Part shown: piece after piece, positions 26,610-35,790 of the stretch | How positions within the stretch are numbered: position 1 is the stretch's first letter | Layout: every line of letters starts with the position of its first letter | Source: Haloterrigena sp. H1 | GTDB lineage: Archaea; Halobacteriota; Halobacteria; Halobacteriales; Natrialbaceae | DNA length: 64,000 nt | Assembly (NCBI RefSeq): GCF_005938085.1 | Contig: NZ_SMZK01000003.1 | Coordinates: forward strand, 1-64,000 | Direction: 5' to 3' | Translations under genes and position numbers: made by a program | Notes under the pieces: model-generated | Database searches by the model: none | Told to the model about the DNA's origin: nothing | What the model saw: the letters and a program-made list of their open reading frames with translations, nothing else

Positions 26610-28343
26610 TTACCCGAACTTACGCAGGAAGTCGCCTAACGCTCGCACGAACGTCTTCGCCGTAATTACTGGTGGCGACCTGATCGGCTCGTCGAGCGCG
26701 ACCTTGATCAAATAGTCCGTCAGCCGCCACAGGTTGTAGATCAGCGTCGACAGCGCGAAGTTACAGAGTCGAAGCCGATAGTCCGTCGACGACGTCTTTG
26801 GCATGAAGCTCTTGATCGACTTGTACTGGTTCTCGATGTCCCAGCGCCGACTATACCCGTTCACGACACTCCGAATCTCCGCAGGCTCCACGCGATCCTG
26901 GTTCGTCACGAACACCGCGTACTTCCCCTCGGCATCGTCGCTCGTACTCGGCGCATAGAGGAACTCCGCTTCGTGATGGACCTCGCCGTCGATTCCCAAT
27001 GGTACGTCGTGTTTGACTGCTGCATCCGCCGTCGGATGCTCCTGAATATCCTGAATCGCCGCTAAGTCGTCCTCGTACGTCGGTACTGGTGAAAGGTACG
27101 TTAGTCCGCGCTCGTGAACGTCTGCGTACACCTGATTCACGTAGAACCCTCGGTCGAACATCACCGTGTCCAGGTCGACGAACCGCTCGGCACTATCCAG
27201 CAGTCGACTCACAAGGTCGGCTTTCGAGTACGATGGCGAGTCGTCGGGTTCCCACGCAGAGTCCTCTTTGACCGGCTCGATACCGAGAACAATCGGTGCG
27301 TGGTCTCCGACTAAGGTGATCGTCGCGTACTTGTAACCGTGTTTGTACTCTTTGCCCTCCTTGTACCCACTCACCATCTTCGGGTAGTCCGGCTTCGCGA
27401 TACCCGCTTCCTTATCCTCCCACGGCCAGACGTGAAACTGCTCGGTCGTGATGTCGATGGCTGCAACGTTCTCACGCGACTCAAAGGGGTCCTGACCGCG
27501 AATCGAGTTGATGATGTTGTCTGTCGCGGCGTCGAACGCCGTCATAATCGCGTCTCGAATCCGGTCGATCTCCGGCATCGAGTCGCCGTCCGCGAAGTCC
27601 TCGAACGTGAGCTGACTGTTCGACTCGTCGGGCGTCGCAATCTTCTTGATCGCTCGCAGGAACGTCGAGTCGTCGCAGATGAGTTCGTCGTCGGTGAGCC
27701 AGCCGTACTCCGATTCCGCGTGAGCACTCCCCTTGTTCGCACAGATGCGCGCGAACATGTCCAGAATTACCTCGTCGGAGTAGGTCTTGTGGGCTGCTCG
27801 GTGAGTGTCGAACTCGGGAAGAACGTGTTTTCGAGCGAGCGTCAGCGTCTTCTGGGCTTTCTCCTTCTTGTACTCGCTCTCGCTCTTCGAAGTCGAATTC
27901 TCAGGTTCCGTCGGAATGGTTGGAACAAGGCCTTCCGTGAGTACGCTGTGATCAAGTGCGGCCTGTCGAACGCCAGCGACAGTTCTGTTCAGAACCTCTT
28001 GTGTGTTCTCACTGAACTGCGCGTGCGTATACGAGAGCTGTTGCTGGGTCGGCGTATTCGAGAGATCGGTGATATCGAGGTGGAAACTCTTGACCAAGCT
28101 CGGCTCCCGCCCGAGTCGTTGGGCTAATTCGTTCTGTGAGATACCCCGAATCCCTTTGAACAGGAGCGTGCGGAACATCTCATCGGTTCCAAACGTCACG
28201 CGGTTCTGATCGCGAGCATCCTCGAGGTTGTCGACGGAGATCGATAGCTGACGAATCACGTCCCAGAGGTGGTCTTCACGCTCACAGAGCGTCTCCGCGT
28301 GGACAATGATTGAGTCAGCAACAGCCGACGGGTCAGTCAGCAT
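26610..28343 (-). CDS. large IS4-superfamily DDE transposase
   Basis: 577 residues from the ATG at 28343 (MLTDPSAVADSIIVHAETLC). Catalytic motifs are VAAIDITTEQFHVWPW (first D), DTVMFDRGFYVNQVY (second D) and YSRRWDIENQYKSIKSF, with the Y-R-E-K spacing of IS4-type enzymes. An N-terminal HTH region (RGISQNELAQRLGREPSLVKSF) precedes it. The open frame extends upstream to 28421, but the earlier residues are basic and unlike the rest. I could not find convincing terminal inverted repeats, so the element boundaries are left open. Confidence 0.8.
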   Translation of the reverse strand: MLTDPSAVADSIIVHAETLCEREDHLWDVIRQLSISVDNLEDARDQNRVTFGTDEMFRTLLFKGIRGISQNELAQRLGREPSLVKSFHLDITDLSNTPTQQQLSYTHAQFSENTQEVLNRTVAGVRQAALDHSVLTEGLVPTIPTEPENSTSKSESEYKKEKAQKTLTLARKHVLPEFDTHRAAHKTYSDEVILDMFARICANKGSAHAESEYGWLTDDELICDDSTFLRAIKKIATPDESNSQLTFEDFADGDSMPEIDRIRDAIMTAFDAATDNIINSIRGQDPFESRENVAAIDITTEQFHVWPWEDKEAGIAKPDYPKMVSGYKEGKEYKHGYKYATITLVGDHAPIVLGIEPVKEDSAWEPDDSPSYSKADLVSRLLDSAERFVDLDTVMFDRGFYVNQVYADVHERGLTYLSPVPTYEDDLAAIQDIQEHPTADAAVKHDVPLGIDGEVHHEAEFLYAPSTSDDAEGKYAVFVTNQDRVEPAEIRSVVNGYSRRWDIENQYKSIKSFMPKTSSTDYRLRLCNFALSTLIYNLWRLTDYLIKVALDEPIRSPPVITAKTFVRALGDFLRKFG

Positions 28344-28568
28344 TGAACCACCTCGGGGGTGAACTGATCTGCTTCTGAGGTGTGCTCGACCAAATACTGA
28401 TGTGATTCTGTGTAGAGACATCCGCTATCCAAGAACAGAGATCAGTATAGAATAGAGTGGAAATAGAGTAGAGCATTTTGCGATGGTTGTGTGCTCTGAG
28501 CTTATTGTGGGAGATACATCAAGGGGCATGCGCGCTATACTTGGAGAATTAGTTGTGGCCATAATTCG

Positions 28569-28596
28569 GTATGAGTCAAGAATCAGTATGAGTCAA
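28569..28596. repeat. 11-bp direct repeats, candidate operator
   Basis: GTATGAGTCAA occurs at 28569-28579 and again at 28586-28596, 17 bases apart start to start, ending 12 bases before the TATA-like TTTATACT at 28609. A near copy, GTATGGGTCAA, lies at 45268-45278 before the TATA of the TFB gene. Confidence 0.5.
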
Positions 28597-28640
28597 ACTC
28601 GGGTTGGGTTTATACTGATGTGTGAGAAGAAGGAGGTACG

Positions 28641-29189
28641 ATGGGCTTGGACGAACTCGAGACATTTCTTCGGAAGAAGGGAGCGGCAGAACTCGTTACG
28701 GAGATCGGGACGGGAACAGCGACATTCAACGCGCTCGTCGACTCGGTTGCGGTAAGTGGATCGACGGTGTCTTCACGACTCTCGGAGGGTGTTGAACGCG
28801 AAGTGTTTACTGTCAGCCATAGGCCGACCGAGCATGGAACAGAGAAGCGATATGCACTCACGATTCTTGGGCGTCGGATCTACGATTGGGCAGCGCAGAC
28901 GGAATTCGAACGGAAGGTCAGGGAGCTCCGGCGAGTTCAGCACGAACGTGAGACGGCATTCGAGCGGATGGTTGGGAAGCTCAACCGAGATATGGAGATC
29001 CGCAAGATGGTCACCGATTCGGAACCCGTAGAGGGGCAGGAGATTGACCTTCCTGAAGGGGCGTCATTGATACCGAAGATGGCGTCAGAAGAGAAGCTTC
29101 GTAAAGCCAAACGCGAACGTATGGAAGCGAATCTCAAGCCACTCGAAGAACTCGAGGACGCCGATGAACCAGGAGAAAACAGCGGATGA
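28641..29189 (+). CDS. winged-helix transcription regulator with C-terminal coiled coil
   Basis: 182 residues. The N-terminal 75 residues form a winged helix: ELVTEIGTGTATFNALVDSVAVSGSTVSSRLSEG, then a basic wing ending KRYALTILGRRIYDW, similar to HxlR/PadR-like haloarchaeal regulators. The rest is a long charged helix (FERKVRELRRVQHERETAFERM), probably for dimerisation. A strong ribosome binding site (AGGAGGT) lies just before the ATG. The repeats ahead of the TATA suggest autoregulation. Confidence 0.75.
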   Translation: MGLDELETFLRKKGAAELVTEIGTGTATFNALVDSVAVSGSTVSSRLSEGVEREVFTVSHRPTEHGTEKRYALTILGRRIYDWAAQTEFERKVRELRRVQHERETAFERMVGKLNRDMEIRKMVTDSEPVEGQEIDLPEGASLIPKMASEEKLRKAKRERMEANLKPLEELEDADEPGENSG

Positions 29190-29616
29190 GACAAACTATC
29201 TATAGTGGATCCGTTACTTCTTGTGAAATTCCCAGCCCAAATGGAATTTTCCGGCTGACAGTTCAGGGGGAGGAAGCACACTAAACGTACTCCCCCATCG
29301 TCTCCTATCTCATGATCCACGAGATGGTCTATATTTTAGGTAGCGCTCATGTGTAGCACATTGTTGATGGACTGCAGTCTTGCGATTTGTCGTCGACGGA
29401 GGCAAATCGAAACTCCGCGTTAGGGACGCTCAGAAAGTCAACTACTACCTTCGCACTGGCGACCGAGACTGTATCAACAATCTCCTACAGAAGAGCGTTT
29501 ACAGAATATATGATCTCCAATTATTCAATATTTGAGCGATTTACCGATTGGTGGAAATTCTTTCGCCACATAATGTAATGTTATCGTGTATTAATCATTG
29601 ATTGTGTCGAAGCAAC
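29190..29616. other. intergenic region without a convincing gene
   Basis: Only short frames without coding bias are present. TATA-like strings near 29535-29545 and 29575-29590 may serve the secreted-protein gene at 29617. Confidence 0.5.
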
Positions 29617-30612
29617 ATGACACAGAAAAATTCCAAATCTGACCGAAGAAAGCTTGCATCGTTTACCCGCCGCAACGCACTGAAAGCCATCGGTGCTGCA
29701 ACCTTGGTAGGGATTGGTGGAACGGCACCCGTTTCTGCTGCTCCCAAAGAGAAGACTCGAGTCATTCGACTTGAGGGAAGTTACAACAGTCCGATTTCAT
29801 TCGCGGAAGGACAAGCAACTCTTGAGAAACTCAAGGCTAAAAACCCGAATCTCGACAGGAAATCATCGAGTGAAAAGGCAGTCCCAGAGTTTGACGATGG
29901 GTACGAGATCGTCGAATACGTTGCCCGTGTGGGCGCAAATGGTCGAGTGAGCCAGTACTACGGTGCTTCGTCGAAAGAAGAAGAGTCTGCTGCGCATCAA
30001 AAAGGCCAAGAGAAAGTCAACGAATTCGAGAGCTTGGAAGTCTCCACCCAATCGACTCCATCACCCGATGTTGGCCCAGACTGGAATTACATCCAAGATG
30101 ACCAAGCCTCTACCACGGATCATTGGGGCGAGCTAAACCACAATTACGAGTGGTATCGAGTTCGTGACGGTAGTGAAGAACGAAACGCCTTCCGTACTCT
30201 CATCGCTAGCTCAGATGGGACAATCAATCCCTACGAACGCAAGATCTATGCGACGCATGATTGGGGAGAGAGTCAACTCGGAAACGAAGCACTCCACAAC
30301 GCAGGTCCCAGCTCCACTGGAGCTGGCTCGGTCACTGTTGGTATCGGATACCCACCGTCAGCTCAGCTCTCGTACACGTTCGACGTGGATGGGCAGGTCA
30401 ACCAGAACCTCACTAATAACGGACCAGTCATCGACTGGAACTACAATATCCCCAATAGTGGTACGAGTTGGTTCTATCCTGGAAGCCACGTCGTAGCAGA
30501 CCGATCTGACTGTGGTGTAGATCAGAAGGTCGTCACTCTCGAGGCATCGACTGACTGGGGCCTTGTCTATGATTCATCCCACAAATGGCACATCACTACA
30601 GTTACGTGCTGA
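29617..30612 (+). CDS. Tat-exported protein of unknown function
   Basis: 331 residues from MTQKNSKSDRRKL. A Tat signal TRRNALKAIGAATLVGIGGTAPVSA ends about residue 42. The mature protein has an N-terminal charged part, a linker (VSTQSTPSPDVGP) and a C-terminal domain of about 170 residues rich in Trp, Tyr and Asn (DWNYIQDDQASTTDHWGELNHNYEWYRV). This domain ends with two cysteines (SDCG ... TVTC). I do not recognise the family. The ATG was preferred to an upstream TTG at 29602. An extracellular effector, enzyme or halocin are open options. Confidence 0.7.
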   Translation: MTQKNSKSDRRKLASFTRRNALKAIGAATLVGIGGTAPVSAAPKEKTRVIRLEGSYNSPISFAEGQATLEKLKAKNPNLDRKSSSEKAVPEFDDGYEIVEYVARVGANGRVSQYYGASSKEEESAAHQKGQEKVNEFESLEVSTQSTPSPDVGPDWNYIQDDQASTTDHWGELNHNYEWYRVRDGSEERNAFRTLIASSDGTINPYERKIYATHDWGESQLGNEALHNAGPSSTGAGSVTVGIGYPPSAQLSYTFDVDGQVNQNLTNNGPVIDWNYNIPNSGTSWFYPGSHVVADRSDCGVDQKVVTLEASTDWGLVYDSSHKWHITTVTC

Positions 30613-30683
30613 AGTAGTGTACTGTCGTTTATAACCAAAATATTTTCTAAAGATTCGACCGATTTGGTTTTACACGGGCTGTA

Positions 30684-31202
30684 TCAGTTGTCGTCCGAAC
30701 CCTCGCTGACAGTAAACGTTCCGTTATACTCAGAGTGTACTCGTTCGATTTTGGGACCCGCAACAAGCTCCCAAGTGCCAGTAGCGGTTGCAACGAACGG
30801 ACCGATTCTAAAGAATCTCGCTGCCCCAGAAGGAATGGTATTCTCCCCACCAATCGTGAGAGTGTCCGATTGGCTCGGTTCATCATCAGTTGGCGGAAGG
30901 AGTCTGAGGGTGTATTCTCCAGAAAGGGTACCACCACCAGCGTTCCCAATTGCGATAGCAATATCGAACTCATCGCCAAGCACGACACCGTTTGGTGCTT
31001 GTTCCTGAGCAGTGAGTAAGATAGGTTCAGCTGGGGTGTTTTGGTTTGCCTCGAATCTGGGTGCATCGACGGCGTTGTCAGAACTGCTATTACTTCCCCC
31101 GGATGTTCCTCCTCCGATCACCCCATTTCTGCCAGATAGGCAGCCGGAAACAAGTGTTGTGAATCCTGCTGAAAAACCACCTAGGAGGGCTCGCCGTTTC
31201 AT
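30684..31202 (-). CDS. small lipoprotein with immunoglobulin-like beta domain
   Basis: 172 residues. MKRRALLGGFSAGFTTLVSGC gives a twin arginine and a lipobox, with predicted lipid attachment at Cys21. A Gly/Ser linker follows. The domain VLGDEFDIAIAIGNAGGGTLSGEYTLRLLPP resembles CARDB-like beta sandwiches used for surface binding. The open frame reaches 31340, but the lipoprotein start at 31202 is the only sensible one. It is convergent with the secreted-protein gene at its left. Confidence 0.7.
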   Translation of the reverse strand: MKRRALLGGFSAGFTTLVSGCLSGRNGVIGGGTSGGSNSSSDNAVDAPRFEANQNTPAEPILLTAQEQAPNGVVLGDEFDIAIAIGNAGGGTLSGEYTLRLLPPTDDEPSQSDTLTIGGENTIPSGAARFFRIGPFVATATGTWELVAGPKIERVHSEYNGTFTVSEGSDDN

Positions 31203-31323
31203 ATTAGATATTAGACAACGGAACGTAAATATATCCACTGATTGTATAGGTGTTCGGTGAGCGGTGATTTCACCGTTCAGTGGGATAATCGGTGTCGTTA
31301 GGTGATGTACACACATATTGGAT

Positions 31324-32247
31324 ATGTCACAAATTCCCAATTCTAGCTCTGCCCGTCTCGTGGCTCAAACGCTCCATGACATCCTTGTAATCAACCGCAT
31401 CCCCGAAACAATCGGGTATAATATTGCGTACTTCGCCATCGGAATTGGACTTACATCACTTCCAACGGCAATTGTCATTGAGGAACACGCTCTACCACTC
31501 GTCGTCCTGTTCGCCGCGGTCATGCTCTCAAAAATGTCTGCCTCCATCGCTGACGCCCTCCATGACCAGGACCTCGATGCCGAGAATCCGGAGAAATCGT
31601 TCATCGCGAACGCCATCGCCCATCTTGGGAGTGACACCGCATACACGATGCTTGTCGGTGAGGTTGTTGCTGCACTCATCTTTTGGAGCTGGCTCGCTCA
31701 TTCCACTGGAACTCTATTCTACGTCGTCTGCGGAGCAGCCGTTACGTTCCTCGGCTTCATTTATTCATATCCCCCACGGCTCAAGGAGCGCGGCGTCCTC
31801 AACCATCTCACAACGACAGGCGTCGACATCGCTGGTGTCGTCCTCCCTGTGGCTGTCCTCTCGGGGACCACCCTTACCGTTGAGTCGGTAGCCACGCTCG
31901 CTGCCGTTTTCTGCTATACGTTCGCCTATCACGTCATGCACCAGGCTGGAGATACATTCTACGACCGCGAGTACGGCGTCTCAACGTTCACCCAGACGCT
32001 CGGTGTCGCAGAGAGCGTGGTGTTCGCTTCGGCGCTCACCGTCTTCGCGGGCCTCCTCGTGCTCGTGCAGAGATATATTGGTGGTAGCATGTTGCTCCTG
32101 CTTGTAGGCGGAGGATACTGGCTACTCTACAGACAGCTCAATGGTCAGACGCTGCGGGAACAGTCGGACTATGTCTCGCGATGGTTCCACATCGGGTGGG
32201 TGGCTACCTTCCTGAATGGAGGACTTGCGATTAGTCTCCAGTTGTAG
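31324..32247 (+). CDS. UbiA-family prenyltransferase
   Basis: 307 residues with about eight membrane helices. Two aspartate-rich motifs that bind Mg-prenyl diphosphate are visible: SIADALHDQDLDAENPEKS (about 74-92) and HQAGDTFYDREYGVSTF (about 207-223). UbiA enzymes attach isoprenoid chains to acceptors such as quinones, glycerol phosphates or carotenoid precursors; the acceptor here is unknown. The gene precedes a regulator and a cytochrome P450 in the same direction, suggesting a small isoprenoid-modifying pathway. The ATG at 31324 was chosen over the TTG at 31318. Confidence 0.82.
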   Translation: MSQIPNSSSARLVAQTLHDILVINRIPETIGYNIAYFAIGIGLTSLPTAIVIEEHALPLVVLFAAVMLSKMSASIADALHDQDLDAENPEKSFIANAIAHLGSDTAYTMLVGEVVAALIFWSWLAHSTGTLFYVVCGAAVTFLGFIYSYPPRLKERGVLNHLTTTGVDIAGVVLPVAVLSGTTLTVESVATLAAVFCYTFAYHVMHQAGDTFYDREYGVSTFTQTLGVAESVVFASALTVFAGLLVLVQRYIGGSMLLLLVGGGYWLLYRQLNGQTLREQSDYVSRWFHIGWVATFLNGGLAISLQL

Positions 32248-32328
32248 CACGTGCTACACGCTCATAGAGACCTTTCATCACCCATATATGTAGTCAAATT
32301 TATCACGTCGAGATGGATTGTGTATAAT

Positions 32329-33120
32329 ATGCCCGAAATGGGATATTGCACCGAACTCCGGGAAACCCTCCACAAACGACACGAAGTCCTCGCTGCTCTC
32401 GCGACCGAACCCCAAACGAAACCGCAACTCGTCGAAACCGTTGGCCCATCTCGCTCGACGATAGATCGCGCAATCAGCGCTCTCGAAGATGCGGACTGCA
32501 TCGAACGAATCAATAGTAACTATCATCTCACCCCGGTCGGACGCATCAGCCACACCGAACACGAACGGTACATAAAGACGATGGACGGGGTATCTAAAGG
32601 GAAGGACGTTCTAAACGCCCTCTCCGATGAGGCTCCCATTGACCCCACCTTTCTCAACGGTGTTGACGTGCAGACCGCGAACCCGCATGTGCCCGAATCC
32701 GCGCTTCAATCGAGTATCACGCACCTCGAATCAACGGACCGTCTGGTCGGTCTCGCCCCTGTTGTTCTCTCCCTCTACACAGATACCCTCACAGATCTTG
32801 TCAAGAACAACGGCCTCCAGACTGAAATCGTCCTCCACGAAAGTACGTTCAACTCTCTTCTCGGGTACTACAAAGACCGCTTCAGCGCGATGGGCGTAAC
32901 CGACCACTTCACTTTCTATGTCACCGAGCACGACCTCCCCTACGCGCTCTGGATTATGGAACGAGATGAACATCCCCTCGCTGGTATCACCATCCATGAG
33001 AAGGGCGGTGTGCGTGGCGTCCTAATGAACGACAGCCCGGACGCAGTTGCGTGGGCACGCAAGGAGTACGAACAGTACCGTGACCAAGCGGGACGCGTCA
33101 CGGTCGACTTACCTCAATGA
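32329..33120 (+). CDS. HTH regulator with FilR1-like effector domain
   Basis: 263 residues. A winged helix at about 15-75 (RHEVLAALATEPQTKPQLVETVGPSRSTIDRAISALEDADCIE) is followed by a larger domain (about 120-255) with VVLSLYTDTLTDLVKNNGLQTEIVLHESTF and LPYALWIMERDEHPLAGITIHEKGGVRGVLMND. This is the layout of DUF1724/FilR1-type haloarchaeal regulators. ATGA overlap with the P450 gene argues for joint control. A good TATA (ATATAT/TATAAT) lies upstream near 32284-32330. Confidence 0.82.
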   Translation: MPEMGYCTELRETLHKRHEVLAALATEPQTKPQLVETVGPSRSTIDRAISALEDADCIERINSNYHLTPVGRISHTEHERYIKTMDGVSKGKDVLNALSDEAPIDPTFLNGVDVQTANPHVPESALQSSITHLESTDRLVGLAPVVLSLYTDTLTDLVKNNGLQTEIVLHESTFNSLLGYYKDRFSAMGVTDHFTFYVTEHDLPYALWIMERDEHPLAGITIHEKGGVRGVLMNDSPDAVAWARKEYEQYRDQAGRVTVDLPQ

Positions 33121-34466
33121 CCACGCCAGCCGACCCATCATCCGGGGTCGGATCGGACGTGCCCGAACCGCCAAGTCCTCCTAGTCACCCTCTTATCGGA
33201 CACACGCACCAGTTCTTCCGCGCGAATCCTCTTGAGTGGTTCACCGGCCTCTCGGAGTCCTACGGTGACGTCGTCCGCCTTCGAGTCGCCGGTCAATCGA
33301 TCGTCCTTCTCTCGAATCCAGCCGATATCGAGCGTGTCCTCGTCACGAACAACCAGAACTACCGGAAGGGTAGCTTTCAGAAGCTCGTGACGAGCTCGCT
33401 TCTCGGGAACGGCCTCGTTCTCGCGGAAGGTGATGAGTGGCGGGCTCACCGTCGGGGTCTGGAGCCAGCGTTCCACCCCGACCGAATGCCGGGCTACGCG
33501 CGTCGGATTCGCTCGCACACCGAACGCCTCCTGAACAGCTGGTCGTCCGGCGACGTCATCGACCTCGAAGAAGAGATGAAACGACTAACCCTCCGTATCA
33601 TCGCGGACGCGTTGTTCGGGGTCGATCTCACCGAGGATGCAACTGAACTCGGGACTGCGTTCACACGAATTCTGGAGCACTTTGAGCGGATCAGCCAGAC
33701 CTACGTCTACCTCCCGGAGTGGATTCCGACGCCGGAGAACGTGAGGTATCGGCGTGCGTTGGACACACTGGAGGCGGCTGTGCAGGAGATTATCGACGCG
33801 CACCGGACTGGGGAGATCGGGCGTCGAACTGTCGTTTCTTACCTGCTCGAAAATGAAGGTGGGTGGAGTGAGGACGAGATGCGGGACGAGATCGTGACGT
33901 TGCTTGTGGCGGGGCACGAGACGACGGCGCTCGCGCTGACGTTCACGGGGTATCTGCTCGGGCGGAATCCTGGTGTGGCCGGGCGGGTCACGTCGGCGGT
34001 TCGCGGGCTCGACAACGACGGCATCGTCGACGGTGTCGCGGAGTGCGTAGAGCTGGACCGAGTCGTGAAAGAGTCACTACGACTGTATCCGCCGGTGTAC
34101 GGGATTTTCCGAGAGCCGATCGAGGATGACGTCCTCGGAGGGTATCGAATTCCATCGGGTTCGATTCTTGCGCTCAACCAGTGGGTCGTCCATCGTGACG
34201 ACCGATTCTTCGATCAGCCGGACGAGTTCCGTCCGGATCGGTGGACGGAGGAGTTCGAGGATTCGTTGTCTCCGGGGGCGTATTTCCCGTTTGCGGCGGG
34301 GCCGCGTCGATGTCTCGGGGATCGGTTCGCGCTGTTGGAAGCGAAGCTCATCTTGGCGATGATCCTCCGAGAGTATCAGTTTGAGCTAGTTTCGGAGGTG
34401 CCACTGGAAGTCGTTCCGTCGCTGACGACCCAACCGAAGCACCCGATTCGTATTCGACTCAATTAA
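33117..34466 (+). CDS. cytochrome P450
   Basis: 449 residues, soluble P450. The I-helix oxygen-activation motif VAGHETTALAL lies near residue 263. The ExxR motif is KESLRLYPP (about 318-326). The PERF region is DEFRPDRW, and the heme loop FPFAAGPRRCLGDRFA has the proximal cysteine at about 399. Full length, intact. Needs separate ferredoxin-type electron donors, none of which is adjacent. Together with the UbiA gene it probably hydroxylates an isoprenoid or lipid; that is inference from neighbours. Confidence 0.93.
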   Translation: MTTPADPSSGVGSDVPEPPSPPSHPLIGHTHQFFRANPLEWFTGLSESYGDVVRLRVAGQSIVLLSNPADIERVLVTNNQNYRKGSFQKLVTSSLLGNGLVLAEGDEWRAHRRGLEPAFHPDRMPGYARRIRSHTERLLNSWSSGDVIDLEEEMKRLTLRIIADALFGVDLTEDATELGTAFTRILEHFERISQTYVYLPEWIPTPENVRYRRALDTLEAAVQEIIDAHRTGEIGRRTVVSYLLENEGGWSEDEMRDEIVTLLVAGHETTALALTFTGYLLGRNPGVAGRVTSAVRGLDNDGIVDGVAECVELDRVVKESLRLYPPVYGIFREPIEDDVLGGYRIPSGSILALNQWVVHRDDRFFDQPDEFRPDRWTEEFEDSLSPGAYFPFAAGPRRCLGDRFALLEAKLILAMILREYQFELVSEVPLEVVPSLTTQPKHPIRIRLN

Positions 34467-34716
34467 ACCCGGTATTGGCAGTTGAGTGTTGATTTTCGGG
34501 AGATAGGTGTCCACCGCCGTGGAGGATGGATTTGTCCCGTGACCTCTTTCCGGAGTTGCCTGTGGAGTCCCCAACTTAGCTCGAAGATTGACTGATGCTC
34601 ATCAACGCGTTTTTGGAAACTCTCCCCATTTGTACTCTGGTGGGAAGTTCGTTCTTTCTAGAAAATACGCTCGTTTCTTGAATTGTACTACGTTTCGTTC
34701 TATCGCAGACCTCGAT

Positions 34717-35187
34717 TTAGGTGGTGAGTGTCGCTTCAAGATAGTTGACGACCTGTTGCGTCGCTTCGGCGGTAACTTCCTTGGTGAGCTGCCCCTGATA
34801 GCCATCTGCTGGGACGTCGTCATCGGGAATACTGTCGAGGCGAGCGACGAGGTCACCAGTCGTATCCAGAAACCGATGTTGAATCGCGGAAATCGACCAC
34901 GGCATGATCGACGATCTCTCTGGTGCGCCGCCTTCTACCCAGCTCTCCGCTGAAAGGGGAGTCGACTCATCGTGCCACGTCCGTGTTGTGAGCGTGAGAC
35001 AGAGGTACTGCTCAGGGTGAAACGGGACAGAATCAGTACTGATGATCAGCCACGGACGTGGCGCGACACCTCCATCGTCACGCGATGACTCGGAGTCCAG
35101 ATCCGAGTCTTGTTTGAATGGATCGACTCCCCAGACGACATCTCCACGCTCGAATTCGATGATCTCACCCTCGGCATCCCGCTTCAT
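34717..35187 (-). CDS. PemK/MazF-like toxin
   Basis: 156 residues. The fold markers are the N-terminal strand FERGDVVWGVDPF, the core RPWLIISTDSVPFHPEQYLCLTLTTR, and IMPWSISAIQHRFLDTTGDLVARL, as in MazF-type endoribonucleases. These cut mRNA when the antitoxin is lost. A Ser/Asp-rich loop separates the first two strands. The start overlaps the stop of the upstream winged-helix gene by four bases, the usual order antitoxin then toxin. Confidence 0.78.
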   Translation of the reverse strand: MKRDAEGEIIEFERGDVVWGVDPFKQDSDLDSESSRDDGGVAPRPWLIISTDSVPFHPEQYLCLTLTTRTWHDESTPLSAESWVEGGAPERSSIMPWSISAIQHRFLDTTGDLVARLDSIPDDDVPADGYQGQLTKEVTAEATQQVVNYLEATLTT

Positions 35188-35558
35188 TCGTTGTCCGTCT
35201 TCTCGGTATCATCCGTGGCTGGCATATGTTCAACCCACTCAGAGGGATCCTCTTCGCCGTAGAGTTCGTTCAGACTCTCCGTGACGAGTTCATACTGTGT
35301 GAGCGAGTGGAGACGGTCGCGGTCGTCCGTAATAGCCCAGTATTCTCCCTTGTGACGAACGAGCGCTCGTTCTTCAAGACGACGCAGGACAGAATTGATG
35401 GAATTCTGTGGAATTTCCGTCGCTCCGGCAATTTCGACCGGTCGGAACGCCTGATCAGCGTGCGAGGCAAGGAATGACAGGACGCGCTCCGGCTGCGTGA
35501 GTCCACCGCCGAGCGTATCCTCCGAACTTCCTTCAAATGTATCGATGTCGATTGGCAT
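35184..35558 (-). CDS. winged-helix antitoxin-like protein
   Basis: 124 residues. The HTH core is LTQPERVLSFLASHADQAFRPVEIAGATEIPQNSINSVLRRLEERALVRHKGEYWAI, then an acidic C-terminal tail (LYGEEDPSEWVEHMPATDDTEKTDNE) that could block the toxin. I chose the ATG at 35558 rather than the GTG at 35564. Coupled by four bases to the toxin gene. As a DNA-binding antitoxin it may repress its own promoter through the repeats just upstream. Confidence 0.75.
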   Translation of the reverse strand: MPIDIDTFEGSSEDTLGGGLTQPERVLSFLASHADQAFRPVEIAGATEIPQNSINSVLRRLEERALVRHKGEYWAITDDRDRLHSLTQYELVTESLNELYGEEDPSEWVEHMPATDDTEKTDNE

Positions 35559-35568
35559 TGTCACTATG

Positions 35569-35624
35569 TACCTACGTCAGTCTGTACGATAAAACCTTTG
35601 TACGTGTACTGTTACCCACGTCAG
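35569..35624. promoter_or_regulatory. toxin-antitoxin promoter with flanking repeats
   Basis: TACCTACGTCAG (35569-35580) and TACCCACGTCAG (35613-35624) match at 11 of 12 bases and bracket the TATA-like TTTTATCG (minus sense, about 35588-35595) of the antitoxin gene. The spacing is 44 bases. Candidate autorepressor sites. Confidence 0.5.
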
Positions 35625-35708
35625 GAGGACTCGATAGCTACTATCCGAGATCTCGAAGCAGCGACAGAGAAACCGATTTTAAGCCGATTTTTGATCTGTG
35701 ACGGGCTA

Positions 35709-35757
35709 CGAGTGTTGTCTAATTGGTAGTCTATAGAAATACAAACTCGAATCTCTG
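35709..35757. repeat. diverged copy of the 3' part of the 258-bp repeat
   Basis: The stretch starting GTGTTGTCTAATTGGTAGTC matches, with scattered changes, the end of both 258-bp repeat units (GTGTTGCCCAGTTGGTGGTT, near 39053 and 39311). It lies outside the IS remnant that follows, as the 258-bp repeats lie outside the larger IS remnant. Confidence 0.5.
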
Positions 35758-35790
35758 GTCAATCACCGACCTTGCAGTGACTGAACGGTC

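Noticed and set aside
27339..28127. 262-codon plus-strand frame opposite the large transposase
   Set aside because: Antisense shadow with Arg/Val/Leu bias and no motif; the minus strand has the DDE residues.
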